From: Diphasiastrum complanatum
Lineage: Eukaryota > Streptophyta > Lycopodiopsida > Lycopodiales > Lycopodiaceae
Assembly (NCBI GenBank): GCA_029204225.1
Contig: CM055109.1
Location: 34,225,098-34,289,097 of the forward strand
DNA length: 64,000 bases
Direction: 5' to 3'
Shown here one piece after another: positions 21,598-32,982 of the stretch. Numbering within the stretch: position 1 is the first letter of the stretch; each line of letters starts with the position of its first letter. The notes beneath the pieces are model-generated. The model did no database searches. It worked only from the letters and a program-made list of their open reading frames with translations, and was not told the DNA's origin. A program made the translations under genes and the position numbers.

Positions 21598-22685
21598 GCT
21601 AGAGTACATGCATGGGAAGGGGATAGTTTACCGTGATTTGAAGCCAGAAAATACACTAATTGGTGACAATGGATATCCAAAGCTTATAGATATGGGGTTT
21701 GCCAAGAAGATTTACAATCGGCGTACATACTCTATGTGTGGAACACCAGATTACATGGCACCAGAATTGATCAAGAGGCAAGGCCATGGGAAAGCTGTTG
21801 ATTATTGGGCACTTGGCTGCATGATCTTTGAAATGATAACAAATATGAGCCCTTTCAACCGTGGTGATGATCCTCCACAAGTATGTCCTTGCCTTCTGAA
21901 TCATAGGTACTTTAATGTTGTGCAATTTTCTTGTAATGGACTCATTTCACATTTTGATATTTGTTTTATCTTGAGAAGGATCAGATAAGTGCATGCTAAT
22001 TCTGTAACCTCTGCACAGCTTGTATTTAAAAGAATCCTTGAGGGCCGCATGAGGTTCCCTACTTACGTGAGTCCTGATGCTGTTGATTTGATTAAAAAGC
22101 TTCTTGAGCCAATACCTGAGGCACGGCTGGGTTGTCAAAGACGAGGCACGCTTGATATTAAGGAGCATCCTTTTTTCAAAAAGCAAATCAATTTTCAGCT
22201 TCTTATTCGTCAAAAGGAGGAACCTCCTGTGAGAGAATATTTAACATGTCTCATTATGAATTTCATCTAAATTGAAACTTTGTTTGTAAAGAAAAGCTGA
22301 ATGAAAATATGAGTTTGGAGAGAGAATTTTTTAACTCACAGTATTTGAGTAATGTCTGTTCAGAGATTTTGCTGACAACCTTGGTGCAGACTAAAAATTG
22401 CTTTATTTTCATTTTGAAAGTTGTTTGAGAATTGCAGAAAGAAGTATACTTTTGGTTACAGAGTGTTTAAATATTATCCAGAGACCAATCAATGAAAGCA
22501 ATCAAGAGATTTCAAAAAACGTTTCGATGTGCATACGCATTAAGCTGTTATTATCTTTGCAGATGATTCCTCCTAAAATAACAGATTTTTCAAGCTTATG
22601 TATCAGAGATGAGCCTCCAGATGCCAACGACAATCTTATAGTTGTTCCTCCACCGGAACATAAAGCTTGGGATGACATTTTTTGA
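21598..22685 (+). CDS. PKG-like AGC protein kinase, last three exons
   Basis: Three exons join in frame: 21,598-21,880, 22,019-22,228 and 22,563-22,685. Introns of 138 and 334 bp have GT-AG ends, and the first exon follows CTTGTCAG. They encode 204 residues: catalytic loop YRDLKPEN, metal-binding DMG in place of DFG (LIDMGFAKKI), activation segment TYSMCGTPDYMAPELI, then VDYWALGCMIFEM and EARLGCQRRGTLDIKEHPFF. The tail RDEPPDANDN...AWDDIF resembles the acidic C-tail that ends cGMP-dependent kinases. It would phosphorylate Ser/Thr targets in the cytosol. The ATP-binding N-lobe and any cyclic-nucleotide domains are not in the window upstream, so either large introns separate them or this is a fragment. 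No stops interrupt the exons. Confidence 0.75.
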
Positions 22686-24030
22686 TATATTCTTTAGTGT
22701 ACTGGCAGTTGAAGTGCAGTATGGATGTAAGTTCTATGAGGATTTTCATCAAAGATTTTAGATTGGATGAAAGATATATTCTCTCGATTCCTACACAAAA
22801 CATAAGTCTATGGCATTTTTTTCCATGCCACTGCACACTTAAGTTGTACATCTATGTCAAGTTCCTAAGCTGGAGTGACAAGGAAATATATATTCTGCCA
22901 TAAGAGATTCTATCCATACAAGGTACATATTTGCAGTGGCACGTTAAGGCAAATGCCTTGTGTACAAGGATGATCCATAGTCTTTTCACCTTTTTACATT
23001 TCTTTTCAAATTTTTCACACCATCATTCTTAAATGGCACTTCGTATGTGGGACAGCTTCACAAAAATATCAAAAATCTTTCCTTTTGACAAATAATGAAT
23101 TCAATAGTGTCATTTGGGTTTTTGGAGCTCAGTTTTAGCAAACTATGACAATTAATGTGCAATAGCTTAACGAATTAACTTATCCGTGGGAACATCCTCT
23201 ACTGAAAATGGGAATCCCAAATGATTTGCTATGCTTTAAGGTTAGCTTTCAATTGATCTGGTCTATTGGAGGGAGAGGATCGGGAGTGGCTTGCATATAG
23301 TGGGACATCTTGATGTTTATCTGTATAATGGGTTATGAGGATAGATGGTATAATACTTTTGGCTTCAGCTGTCAAGGGACAATGGAGAAGGGAATGTGCA
23401 TTGTTATATGAAATTTTTTTCCATAGAAGTTTGATGCTGGCACTAAGTGAGATATTTCGCCAAGGTTGCATATGTTGTACACATCAAAGGATCATGCAGG
23501 ACCTACAACTTATGATTTCCACTAAAGATAATTGCCAAGGGGTAAATTTGCAACATATTATTGCATTTTCTCACTTCCAACACAAAGATTAGAAGCAAAA
23601 TGTGCAGCGCTATGTCAAGTATTGCAAATTTCAATGAGTTTTAGTGAGGCTATGGTTTAAAACCATGCTGGGAAATATCCACAGAGCTGTGTTCAACCAG
23701 AACACACTGCACTCCAATCTGATTTTTAGCTTAACATGCTTTACCACCAAGCCAATAATATTTGGTCATGTGAGGCCTCCCATTTTTAGTAGACATCATT
23801 TATCATTTAGATACACTTGGACATTAGATGACAACCACCATATGTGTGCCAACATAGAATTTGTGTCATTTCAAGTGATGCAAATGTGTAAGTCCCAAAT
23901 TAAGTTAGGACTTGCCATTATTGTCTATTTATGGTCAGCCCATCTTAGCTTAAACTTTCCTACAAGTGCTTTTAACACATCATTCTCAAATGAGCTAGAT
24001 TATGTCAAAATAATAAGTTGCAAATACTAG
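22686..24030. other. Kinase 3' flank; no gene seen
   Basis: AT-rich sequence with short unsupported frames. It should contain the kinase 3' UTR, but no convincing end could be fixed. Confidence 0.4.
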
Positions 24031-24229
24031 GTTGTGTTTGTGGAAACTAAGAATCGAAAGAGATTTTTATTGATTGTACTTATAGACTAGTTATTACCAA
24101 ATTGAGGCCATTTTTAGGGTTAGGGTACAATTAGGGCACCTATGACCTTACTTATGGCATCCAACTTATTACAAGCAAGAGCATTTGGGTAGGATATTGA
24201 TTGGTGTATTCCTCAGCTATTGTTTGTAG

Positions 24230-24610
24230 GGCTTTAGTTGGCGCCCTACTTCACAAAGACTGGCAACATTTTTACTATCTATCACTTGTTGGATTTTATG
24301 TTTCCTTCTCCTTGGCTGACCTTACATTATTCTCTTTGATATTAGGGTCTTCTTCTTGATTGGTGCCCTACTTTATAAGGCTTTGGCAACATTTTTCCAA
24401 CCATCAATTGTTGGATTTGCACTACTATTGGACAGCTCTACTTCCTATTATGCACCCTATTGGTGGTCATTTTGATGCTCATTTTGTCATCTATTGCTTG
24501 TTGGATTTTTCACTACTATTGAGCAACACATTGACCTATTTGGCATCCTATTCGATGGACATTTTGGCAACATCTTCATCGTGTATCGCTTGATGGATTT
24601 CCTCTTGCTA
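24230..24610. repeat. Degenerate tandem repeat of about 120 bp
   Basis: The phrase CCCTACTT...GGCAACATTTTT...TTGTTGGATTT occurs near 24,245, near 24,366 and, more degraded, near 24,480-24,600 (CTTGTTGGATTTTTCAC and GGCAACATCTTCATCG...TTGATGGATT). It is an old minisatellite or subterminal repeat array within the presumed LTR region of the minus-strand gypsy remnant. Confidence 0.5.
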
Positions 24611-24816
24611 TTAGCTATGATCAAAATTATAGATTTTAGCATCAATTCAACGAAGAATGACATTATGCAAAAAAATCTAGAAATTTTTCACAAAGAATGG
24701 CAAATTAGGCATCATTAGCTAGAGCTCTACAAGCAATAGCAAAGACAAAATTTCTCTCATAAAGAGCACAAGTAATAACAAATCAACAATTTCCCAAATT
24801 AAATGTACAGAGGGCC

Positions 24817-24824
24817 TATTTATA
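24817..24824 (-). promoter_or_regulatory. Candidate TATA box of a minus-strand LTR
   Basis: The minus strand reads GAGTATAAATAGGCCC, a canonical plant TATA box. It lies about 380 bp downstream of a minus-strand gypsy integrase tail, where a 3' LTR is expected. No second LTR copy is present to confirm it. Confidence 0.4.
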
Positions 24825-25189
24825 CTCTTTTGAGGAACCATAAAAGTGGGATTCAAAAATTAAAATAGGCAGGACTTTTAAAGGGAAAATAGTGTGCCTT
24901 TAGGCCCTCCTAAAGATCCCTCACTCCACATACTTTACTAATAAAAGTAGGGCGCTTGGCTATTCCTACATATGAATGCATAAAAAGGCCTTTTAGGCCT
25001 GGACATGAATAAAGTACCATTAAGTAAATAAATGCAGGTCTTGTAGTCCATGTCATAAATGTGCTAGGTATAGGCATAGTTGCCTAGTAGTCCATAACTC
25101 TCCCAGTGGAATATGAATGTGAGGGGCACCCTAAGAAGAACTAGTAGCTAGTAGCGAGCATCCTTGATCTGCTAGGAGTATGGTAGAAA

Positions 25190-25490
25190 ACATTAATAGG
25201 CTTCCATGGAATTTGCTAGAAGAGGAGTATGGTAGAAAACATCATTAGGTTTCCATGTAATCTCCTCAATAGGACAACCATCCCACGGGACCAAAAATTG
25301 AACTTGTCGCCAATGACAACTGTGTAATTGCCTAACCTATAAAATAGAAGCAAGAATGGCAAAAGCTCTAGGTCTTTAAAAAAACTAAAATTTTTGAGGA
25401 GCGCCATTCTCAATAGCAGCACATAGTAGACTGACATGAATAACATCACATGCTCGAATGATAGGAGGTAACTCAAGGAAATTAACAAGG
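25190..25490 (-). pseudogene. Ty3/gypsy integrase C-terminus/chromodomain remnant
   Basis: On the minus strand broken frames read LELPPIIRACDVIHVSLLCA and then VQFLVPWDGCPIEEITWKP. These match the ELP...IHPVFHVS end of Ty3 integrase and the chromodomain pattern LVxWxGxPxEExTWE. At least one frameshift separates them. A 45-50 bp duplication (GGAGTATGGTAGAAAACAT twice, near 25,168 and 25,220) overlaps the end. Confidence 0.6.
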
Positions 25491-25519
25491 CTAATGATGT
25501 ATCTTGCTTAATTGAGATT

Positions 25520-25870
25520 TACTTATCTCAAAGATCAAGTAAGACTATTCGGTTTTTGAATGAAGTATTTAGTTTGGAATTACTTCTTGTCTTTTGTGAC
25601 TTGATTATGTTTCCAAAACATCTAGAAAGCAAGATGTTGTACCATCATTTGTATGCTCTTAAATTGAGTAAGAGGAAGTATGAGTTTAGTACTCATAGTT
25701 TAAAAAAAGGAGTTTTTTCATGTATTGAGGCATATTGTAAACTTCTTGTGAGGTTAAGTGAAGCATCCACTAAGGACACTTACACCCTCAAGAAAGTATT
25801 TAGTCTTAATTTGATCAAGTTTGACTATGGTTTCAAGTTTGATGCAGAAGTAGAAATAAGAGCTTGACTA
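25520..25870 (+). other. Unrecognised open frame
   Basis: An open frame of about 103 codons (25,556-25,867, starting TTGAATG) has no recognisable domain and is AT-driven in composition. It lies between two transposon remnants on the other strand. I do not consider it a supported gene. Confidence 0.2.
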
Positions 25871-25979
25871 CTAGTAGAATAATAGTGACTTAATTTGTAA
25901 AGGTAGCCACATCTTCTACCATAAGATAGGACTTTTCTAGACTTGTCAAGGATAGTGCAGCAACCCTCTATATCAAATT

Positions 25980-26460
25980 CGACCCTACGACCAAAATCAA
26001 TGACTGCTTATAGAAAGCAGATTCTTTGTAAGGTTTAGAATATACAGGACATTGGACAACAACTTAACAACACCTCTCTAAAATTTGATCCTTACTGTCC
26101 CTTGGGACCAATCCCAATGATGGATCATGTGTTGAGTTGCTCCAGAGTCTAGGTACTAGGAATCAATATCCTGAAAATTTTTGACCCTAGTCATAAAGGC
26201 AGCTTCATCCTCCTCTTCATGTTGGATCGAATGACTGGTTGATGTAGCATTTGCTTGTTGTCGGAACTGCTTCTTCTTTTCATTGTTGTATTTGAGTGTT
26301 CTGCAGTCCTTGATGAGATGATCAATCCTCTTACAATATTTGCAGAAGAGTTTCTGCATAGTTTGAGATGATGAAGAATTTGACCCTAGGCCTGAATTCG
26401 ACCCTGAGCCAAAATTCGATTGTGGCTGCATGTTGCTCTTTTTTCCTTAGCTATTCAGGT
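25980..26460 (-). pseudogene. Ty1/copia gag knuckle and protease remnant
   Basis: The minus strand reads a serine/glycine/asparagine-rich linker, the zinc knuckle CKYCKRIDHLIKDC, then, after NFQDIDS and a stop, YLDSGATQHM, the copia protease active site. Further along, VLYILNLTKNLLSIS is the conserved segment before the gag-pre-integrase domain. Multiple stops show decay. It resembles the old copia copy at 31.2/38.4 kb (CRYCKSNNHEIKDC) and may be the same family. Confidence 0.75.
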
Positions 26461-26469
26461 TTTCCGTTT

Positions 26470-27873
<1,404 letters not shown>

Positions 27874-28255
27874 GACTCTTCTTTATCAAAAGTTACCACC
27901 ATTGATCATGCTATAAATAAACATATGTGATTTGATGGTCCTAAACTTTGTTGCCAACCCAACCATATATGATACTTTTCAAAAAAATATTTTCCCACCA
28001 ATTTTGGTTGAAAGGGAGCTTCCACGATACTTCCTACGGAACCACTATATGTAGCATGTTCTTGAATAAGTTTTTTCTACTATAAGGTGAGAAGAAGATT
28101 GGAAGATATGCTCATAATAGAGATGGCGCCCTCCCTAGCTTGAAGTCATATGCTTCTACTCTACGGTATGTGGTTTTGCTCGTTTCATATCTTTGCTTTC
28201 ATCTCTTTGCTACATATGAAGGATATCAAGCTTTCTGGGTGATAAACGTGATGGT

Positions 28256-28510
28256 ATGAATCCGCTATCCAGCGATGGATTAGCAAGGGTTCATACATAT
28301 TTTTTGTATGGCATTTTCTTCAAGTACTATCCGCTGTCCAGCGATGGACTGGCGACGAAACTTGCTCAACTATGGAGAAGCTTGTTGAAGATATATGAGT
28401 TGTTGTCCAACAATGGACCTGCAACGATTTATCTTGAGCAGGATACTCAAAAAATTGATATATATGGTAAGCTATCTAGCGGTGGACTAGCGATGAACCA
28501 ATGTTTCCTT
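28256..28510 (+). repeat. Four degenerate 70-bp tandem repeats
   Basis: The core (G)CTGTCCAGCGATGGACTGG recurs near 28,262, 28,331, 28,402 and 28,471, with spacings close to 70 bp. The sequences between cores are unlike one another. The open frame through the block repeats PLSSDGLA, PLSSDGLA, LLSNNGPA and KLSSGGLA about every 23 residues. Whether it is translated is unknown. Confidence 0.75.
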
Positions 28511-28525
28511 CCACATACTTTATAA

Positions 28526-30287
28526 AGCATGATAATGATAGGTATGCATCACATATGGTAGGTTGAGACAAAAGCTTCTTAATGACCAACAATGAAACAC
28601 TTCTTACCTTATGAATGGTTGTGCGGATTCAAACTCCTTATCATAGATATGAAAGGATGAAATTTTGGTTTGATAACTACAGTTTACAATAGGCTTTACT
28701 ATCCTTCAAAGGATGAATGTTTGGTTGTTCCATTAGGTTACATACATACTCCAAAGACGAAGCCATTGTAGTATCATGCTATTATACAAAAGATACAACT
28801 CAGACACTGGCACGTTCTGATTATGATTAGTATACCTCATGCTGTAACTTGTTTTGCTATCATATGTTTGTATGACTGCTATTTCAAAGGGAATACTACT
28901 GTGTCTAAGCACTAACAAATAAAACTTGCGCTCTTTGTATAATCAAATATTACTACTATCTTTGTTTTCGATTAGGTTCGGTTTCGAACCATAAAGCTAT
29001 AAGCGTTTACACACATATGCACATTAAACCATTCGCTTTAGACTTATATAAGCAATGAGTGGTAGGCTCTCCTTAATGTGCTTATTATTGCTCACAATAG
29101 TTGACAATAACGTTATGAATGGTTTAAGTCTAAGGAGGGCAAGAGCACTCGAGGGACTAAACGTGGCATCCTCACAAGAAACCACTGCTACCATCATCCA
29201 GGTATGAGTTTTCCGAACAATTTTCAGATTTTGCAAGTATCACCTATGCTCGAAAGGTAAGGTGTCTCTTCACAAATATATTCCATTCTAGGTGACTAAT
29301 AATGATCCTAAATACAAAATTTAATTGGTTTTTACTCACTTCGACTATATCACTTCATAAATAATGAAAATTTTCTGCGTATAATGACACCCACACTATC
29401 CCAAGGCAAAGTTTCTCTTCAAATTATCTTGGACAACATGGATTTGCATAAGATAAATGGTTCTTACAAAAGGATTAGAATGGCATGGATTTGCCCTAAT
29501 ACCTTGTAAAACTCATGAGAACCTCATCAATAAAATGAAGTCTATCCGATACAAGGTCTTAAAAAACCACGAGTTGGATATAGAGTTACGATAAACGTAA
29601 GTTAACTCGTAATTACATTATTCAACCATGGTTTGTGCAAATTTATTACCCACTCAGTTGTCATATCAGATTATGGTGAGATATGTCTGGAAAGCATGTA
29701 TATGCTCAGGAGTATGGACAATAGTGTGTGACATTTCTTAAGTCACCCGGGTTAGAATAGCATGGATTTGCTTTGACACCGGCACACGTATTCACACCAT
29801 TTCTTTAAGCGATAAGCATTATATACGGTGAGGGGCTTGGGCTATCGCTAGAAAATCGTCTTTGTGTTTGGGAAGACTGGACTATATTTTAAAATGCTAT
29901 TTATGCTGATAAGTAGTATAACTTCTTTTGGACATGGATAACAACTAACACTCAGCTATGACACATGTCTTCCCCATTGTACTAACTCGTGCAGTTTTGT
30001 GTTGTGGGATGGTGGCAGAGATCAGCTGGACGTTTTGAGAGTGGTTATGCTATATGGTGTTTTATTGTACTGTATTTTACTTTTTAGCTTTACTGTACCT
30101 TGTTGGTTTATGAATAAAGGCTTCAAAGGGTTTGGTCTTGCTTTGTCAAGAGGAACTACTTGAAATTGTGTATCTCTCTTTGTACATCCTTGTGGTGTAA
30201 CTCCGACTATTCCTTGGTTGGGATAGCACTACCCCCATACCTTTTATCCAGTTCATAAGCCAACAAAGGTCTGTTTTCATGTTTTAG
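28526..30287. other. No gene recognised
   Basis: AT-rich sequence with no recognised domain. The last 300 bp precede a good splice-acceptor-like sequence (TTTCATGTTTTAG, ending 30,287) that opens the ORF described next. Confidence 0.35.
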
Positions 30288-31175
30288 TCCATAGGATGGT
30301 TTCAAGATGCTGCTCTTTTGGGTTATGGAGAGCCCCTACCCCCACCTAACAATTTTATTCAGACGCTTATTTGTTGTATGAAAAAGGCCGTAATGATGCA
30401 TTCTTTCATCATTGACACTGATAGGGCTACTTGTTCTTCTGATGAACCTGAAGATAAGGTTTTATGTTTGACTGATCTGTTGGGGACTTTGGACTGGGTC
30501 AAGATCTATCTGGAGTTTGTAAAAAAGAAGGATACTTTGAGTCTGGTAGAAGATCTGTATGGCTGGCTCAATGAATTTGTCGAAAGATTTGAAGAAAATG
30601 AAAGATTTTTTAATCTACATATTAGAAAAGTCTTTGTGTGCCTTGAGAATGAGAATGATAATTCTTCTGTTGATGTACCACATACTTTCTCTGATGCACC
30701 ACTTTCACCACACCCTTTGGTCTTTTTAGATGAGTTTGATGAGGACAGTGCTTCCCAGCTTGAATTGTTTTCTCAAGATATCTGTGATATTGGTGACCAA
30801 TCTTCATATAACTTCTGCCAATCCAAAAACTTTCAAATCTCTTTTGTACCCAGCAGAACTATTGAGTTCAAATCTGCCTTTACCGCCTATAAGCTTTGGA
30901 GCCTTCCCACTGTCAATTTTCTTGCCCCTGTACCTATCGACCTTTGGATCTTGATGTCACATGTTACTGAAAAAGAAATAGAAGTTTGTAAGTCCACTGC
31001 TTTACACAAAAATCCTTCTCTGGAAGCTCATGTAGCCTTTGATAATGTTATTCGCATGAACAAATTTGAGCCTTCCCTTTGCTCTTCTGAGCAAACCTGG
31101 GCCAGAATCAGAGGACACTTTGAGACTGGCTTTAATAGGATGAACCTTCACCAAGCAAGAAAGAGAATTGGGTAA
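30288..31175 (+). CDS. Unrecognised protein, possible exon of about 296 codons
   Basis: The frame is open from 30,288 to a stop at 31,173-31,175. The first ATG in frame is about 32 codons in (CCMKKAVMM), but TTTCATGTTTTAG just upstream looks like a 3' splice site, so this may be an internal or last exon. The product is acidic and rich in phenylalanine, leucine and serine: DLLGTLDWVKIYLEFVKKKD, DLYGWLNEFVERFEENERFF, VFLDEFDEDSASQLELFSQD, then a more basic end ARIRGHFETGFNRMNLHQ. I see no domain I can name. It ends about 80 bp before a copia gag remnant, so it could be unrelated host sequence or part of an unfamiliar retrotransposon. Uninterrupted length and composition argue for real coding sequence at some time. 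Confidence 0.45.
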   Translation, partial: SIGWFQDAALLGYGEPLPPPNNFIQTLICCMKKAVMMHSFIIDTDRATCSSDEPEDKVLCLTDLLGTLDWVKIYLEFVKKKDTLSLVEDLYGWLNEFVERFEENERFFNLHIRKVFVCLENENDNSSVDVPHTFSDAPLSPHPLVFLDEFDEDSASQLELFSQDICDIGDQSSYNFCQSKNFQISFVPSRTIEFKSAFTAYKLWSLPTVNFLAPVPIDLWILMSHVTEKEIEVCKSTALHKNPSLEAHVAFDNVIRMNKFEPSLCSSEQTWARIRGHFETGFNRMNLHQARKRIG

Positions 31176-31249
31176 TGATCATATTGACACACTCAGATTT
31201 AACTCTTACTAGAGTTATCACTATGTTGCTACAATAAGACAATTGAAGA

Positions 31250-31436
31250 AGTCATGGCACTCTGTCTACTTCCTCTTCTCAGGATCTATATGTCAACAAA
31301 GGCTCGAAGCGAGGCTGCAACGAATCAGCAATAGACTCAAGGTCAAGAACAATCATCGAATCCACAATCGAAGAATATGATGTTTTGTAGGTATTGTAAG
31401 AGCAATAACCATGAGATCAAGGATTGTCGAATTCTT
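31250..31436 (+). pseudogene. Old copia element, gag zinc-knuckle part (left of nest)
   Basis: The frame reads ARSEAATNQQ, a stop, then SKNMMFCRYCKSNNHEIKDC and RIL. This is a copia gag end with a C-x2-C-x4-H-x4-C knuckle. It is cut at 31,436 by an LTR-like insertion and resumes in frame at 38,422. Upstream gag sequence is degraded. Confidence 0.8.
31432..31436. repeat. Target-site duplication TTCTT (left)
   Basis: TTCTT here and at 38,417-38,421 exactly flank the interrupted LTR-like element. Confidence 0.85.
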
Positions 31437-31484
31437 TGTTGAATTTCACACGTGTGGATTGTCCAGTACATGTACTTGTGATCT

Positions 31485-31489
31485 CCTAA
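31485..31489. repeat. Target-site duplication CCTAA (left)
   Basis: CCTAA here and at 37,647-37,651 exactly flank the inner copia element. Confidence 0.95.
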
Positions 31490-32171
31490 TGTTAAAAATT
31501 CACAATTCTAGCTTGACTAGTTTTGGTCATATGACTTGTAAATAGTTAGATGGTCATGATGTGGCTTGTCACACGTGCCAAATAGAATAGGATTCCATTC
31601 ATAAGGATGTTCTTAAGTAGACCTAAGTGTTAGAACCTTTGGAATGAGTCCAAATTATGCTTAGATACAAGGGAGAAAAAATAGGAGCTATTTTTGGTAA
31701 TTTTTGCATTGTTGAGGGATCTCCAAGATTCCAACCCTAACTTGGTAGGGATGAAAGATCCACCAAAATTAGCATTAGGGATAGGTTTAGGGCTACTCAT
31801 ACCTGCCCAAAACCGTGATGGATCATGTATATATAGGTGATGATATCTCACCAAAATCAATCAAGCAATTTCATGTTTTTTCTCTCATAATGGTGCAATT
31901 GCTCTCTATGTTCATAATTGTTTGAGTACTTGTGATTACTAATGATTATAGGATTGAATGTAGGTCTGGTGTACAGTACTCAGACTGTGGGAGGCCGTAC
32001 TTTCACACGTGTGAAGCCTTCTTCAAGGATTTGGGCCATTTAGTGAGGTTCAAGCATAGATTTTTGATGGATTTTGATGGTTCAACTTGTGCTAATCTTA
32101 TGAAATCATAATCTATTGTTTCCCTCATCATTTCAAGTGTTTTAGGATCCTTATTTGCTGTAATTTTTACA
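31490..32171 (+). repeat. 5' LTR of the young copia
   Basis: Starts TGTTAAAAATTC and ends AATTTTTACA. A TATATATA at 31,828-31,835 is the likely core promoter, and a second CACACGTGTGAAG motif lies downstream of it. Confidence 0.97.
31828..31835 (+). promoter_or_regulatory. Probable TATA box in the copia 5' LTR
   Basis: TATATATA followed by GG, about 335 bp into the LTR; it is preserved at 37,303-37,310 in the 3' LTR. This is the best candidate for the element's promoter. Confidence 0.6.
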
Positions 32172-32184
32172 TGGTATCAGAGCC
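32172..32184 (+). other. Primer binding site, initiator tRNA-Met
   Basis: TGGTATCAGAGCC begins at the base after the 5' LTR, a full match to the common plant copia primer site. Confidence 0.95.
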
Positions 32185-32982
32185 TAAAGGCTGAAATGAG
32201 CTAAATCCTTGGTTTGCATTCAATTTGATCACAATTTTTGATCTAAATCTTGTGTAGATTGGATCTTAGCATCTAGTATTGATTCTAGAACTCAAAGTGA
32301 GTCAAATACATTGGAGATTGGTGTTGTGTGACTTCATTTGCAGGTGTTTAGGTGTCTAAAACCAGAGGCAAAGTTGAATTCAATTCACATTACCAAGATA
32401 GCAAGTTTTGCTTGCTCCAAGCATTGATTTCTAAGCGAGTTTTGGAGGTGATTTCATAGAGAAGGCTTTCTAGCATTCAAGGAGAGGGAAGATCAGAGTT
32501 TTGGGGACTCTTCAAGGCTGTTCTAAGGTGTAGTAGGCACCTCCTAAAGTGATTTAGGTTCAGTCCAACCATTGCTTGACTTATGCACCAAATTAGATCA
32601 ATTTTTCATCAATTTTGATCATTTTTTGCTTGTGATTGGATAGTAGATTGTGTTGCATCCTCATTAAGTTCCATTTAGATCTTTTACAAGTGATTTTGGA
32701 AGTATATTAGGTTGCTGAAATTCACTCTTGATCAGATCATTTGGAAGCTTTAATGTTCTTTATAGAAAGAGGGGCAATTCTACTAGTATTGTCTACTTCA
32801 ATCAAGCAAGTGCATTGTTTCTAGTATTCTATGATTTGATTTTGTTAGAGATCATTCTTAGATCTTTATAGGAAGTCTATTACTGATCTTTTCAGGTCCC
32901 TAAGAAGTGGGATAAGGTAGACCTTCAATCAAATCAATAGAAGTAACCTTCATTTGTGTCAAGTCCTTGATTAGGAGACTAG

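Noticed and set aside
24110-24140. AGGGTTAGGGT as an interstitial telomere repeat
   Set aside because: Only two imperfect units; too short to support telomeric origin.
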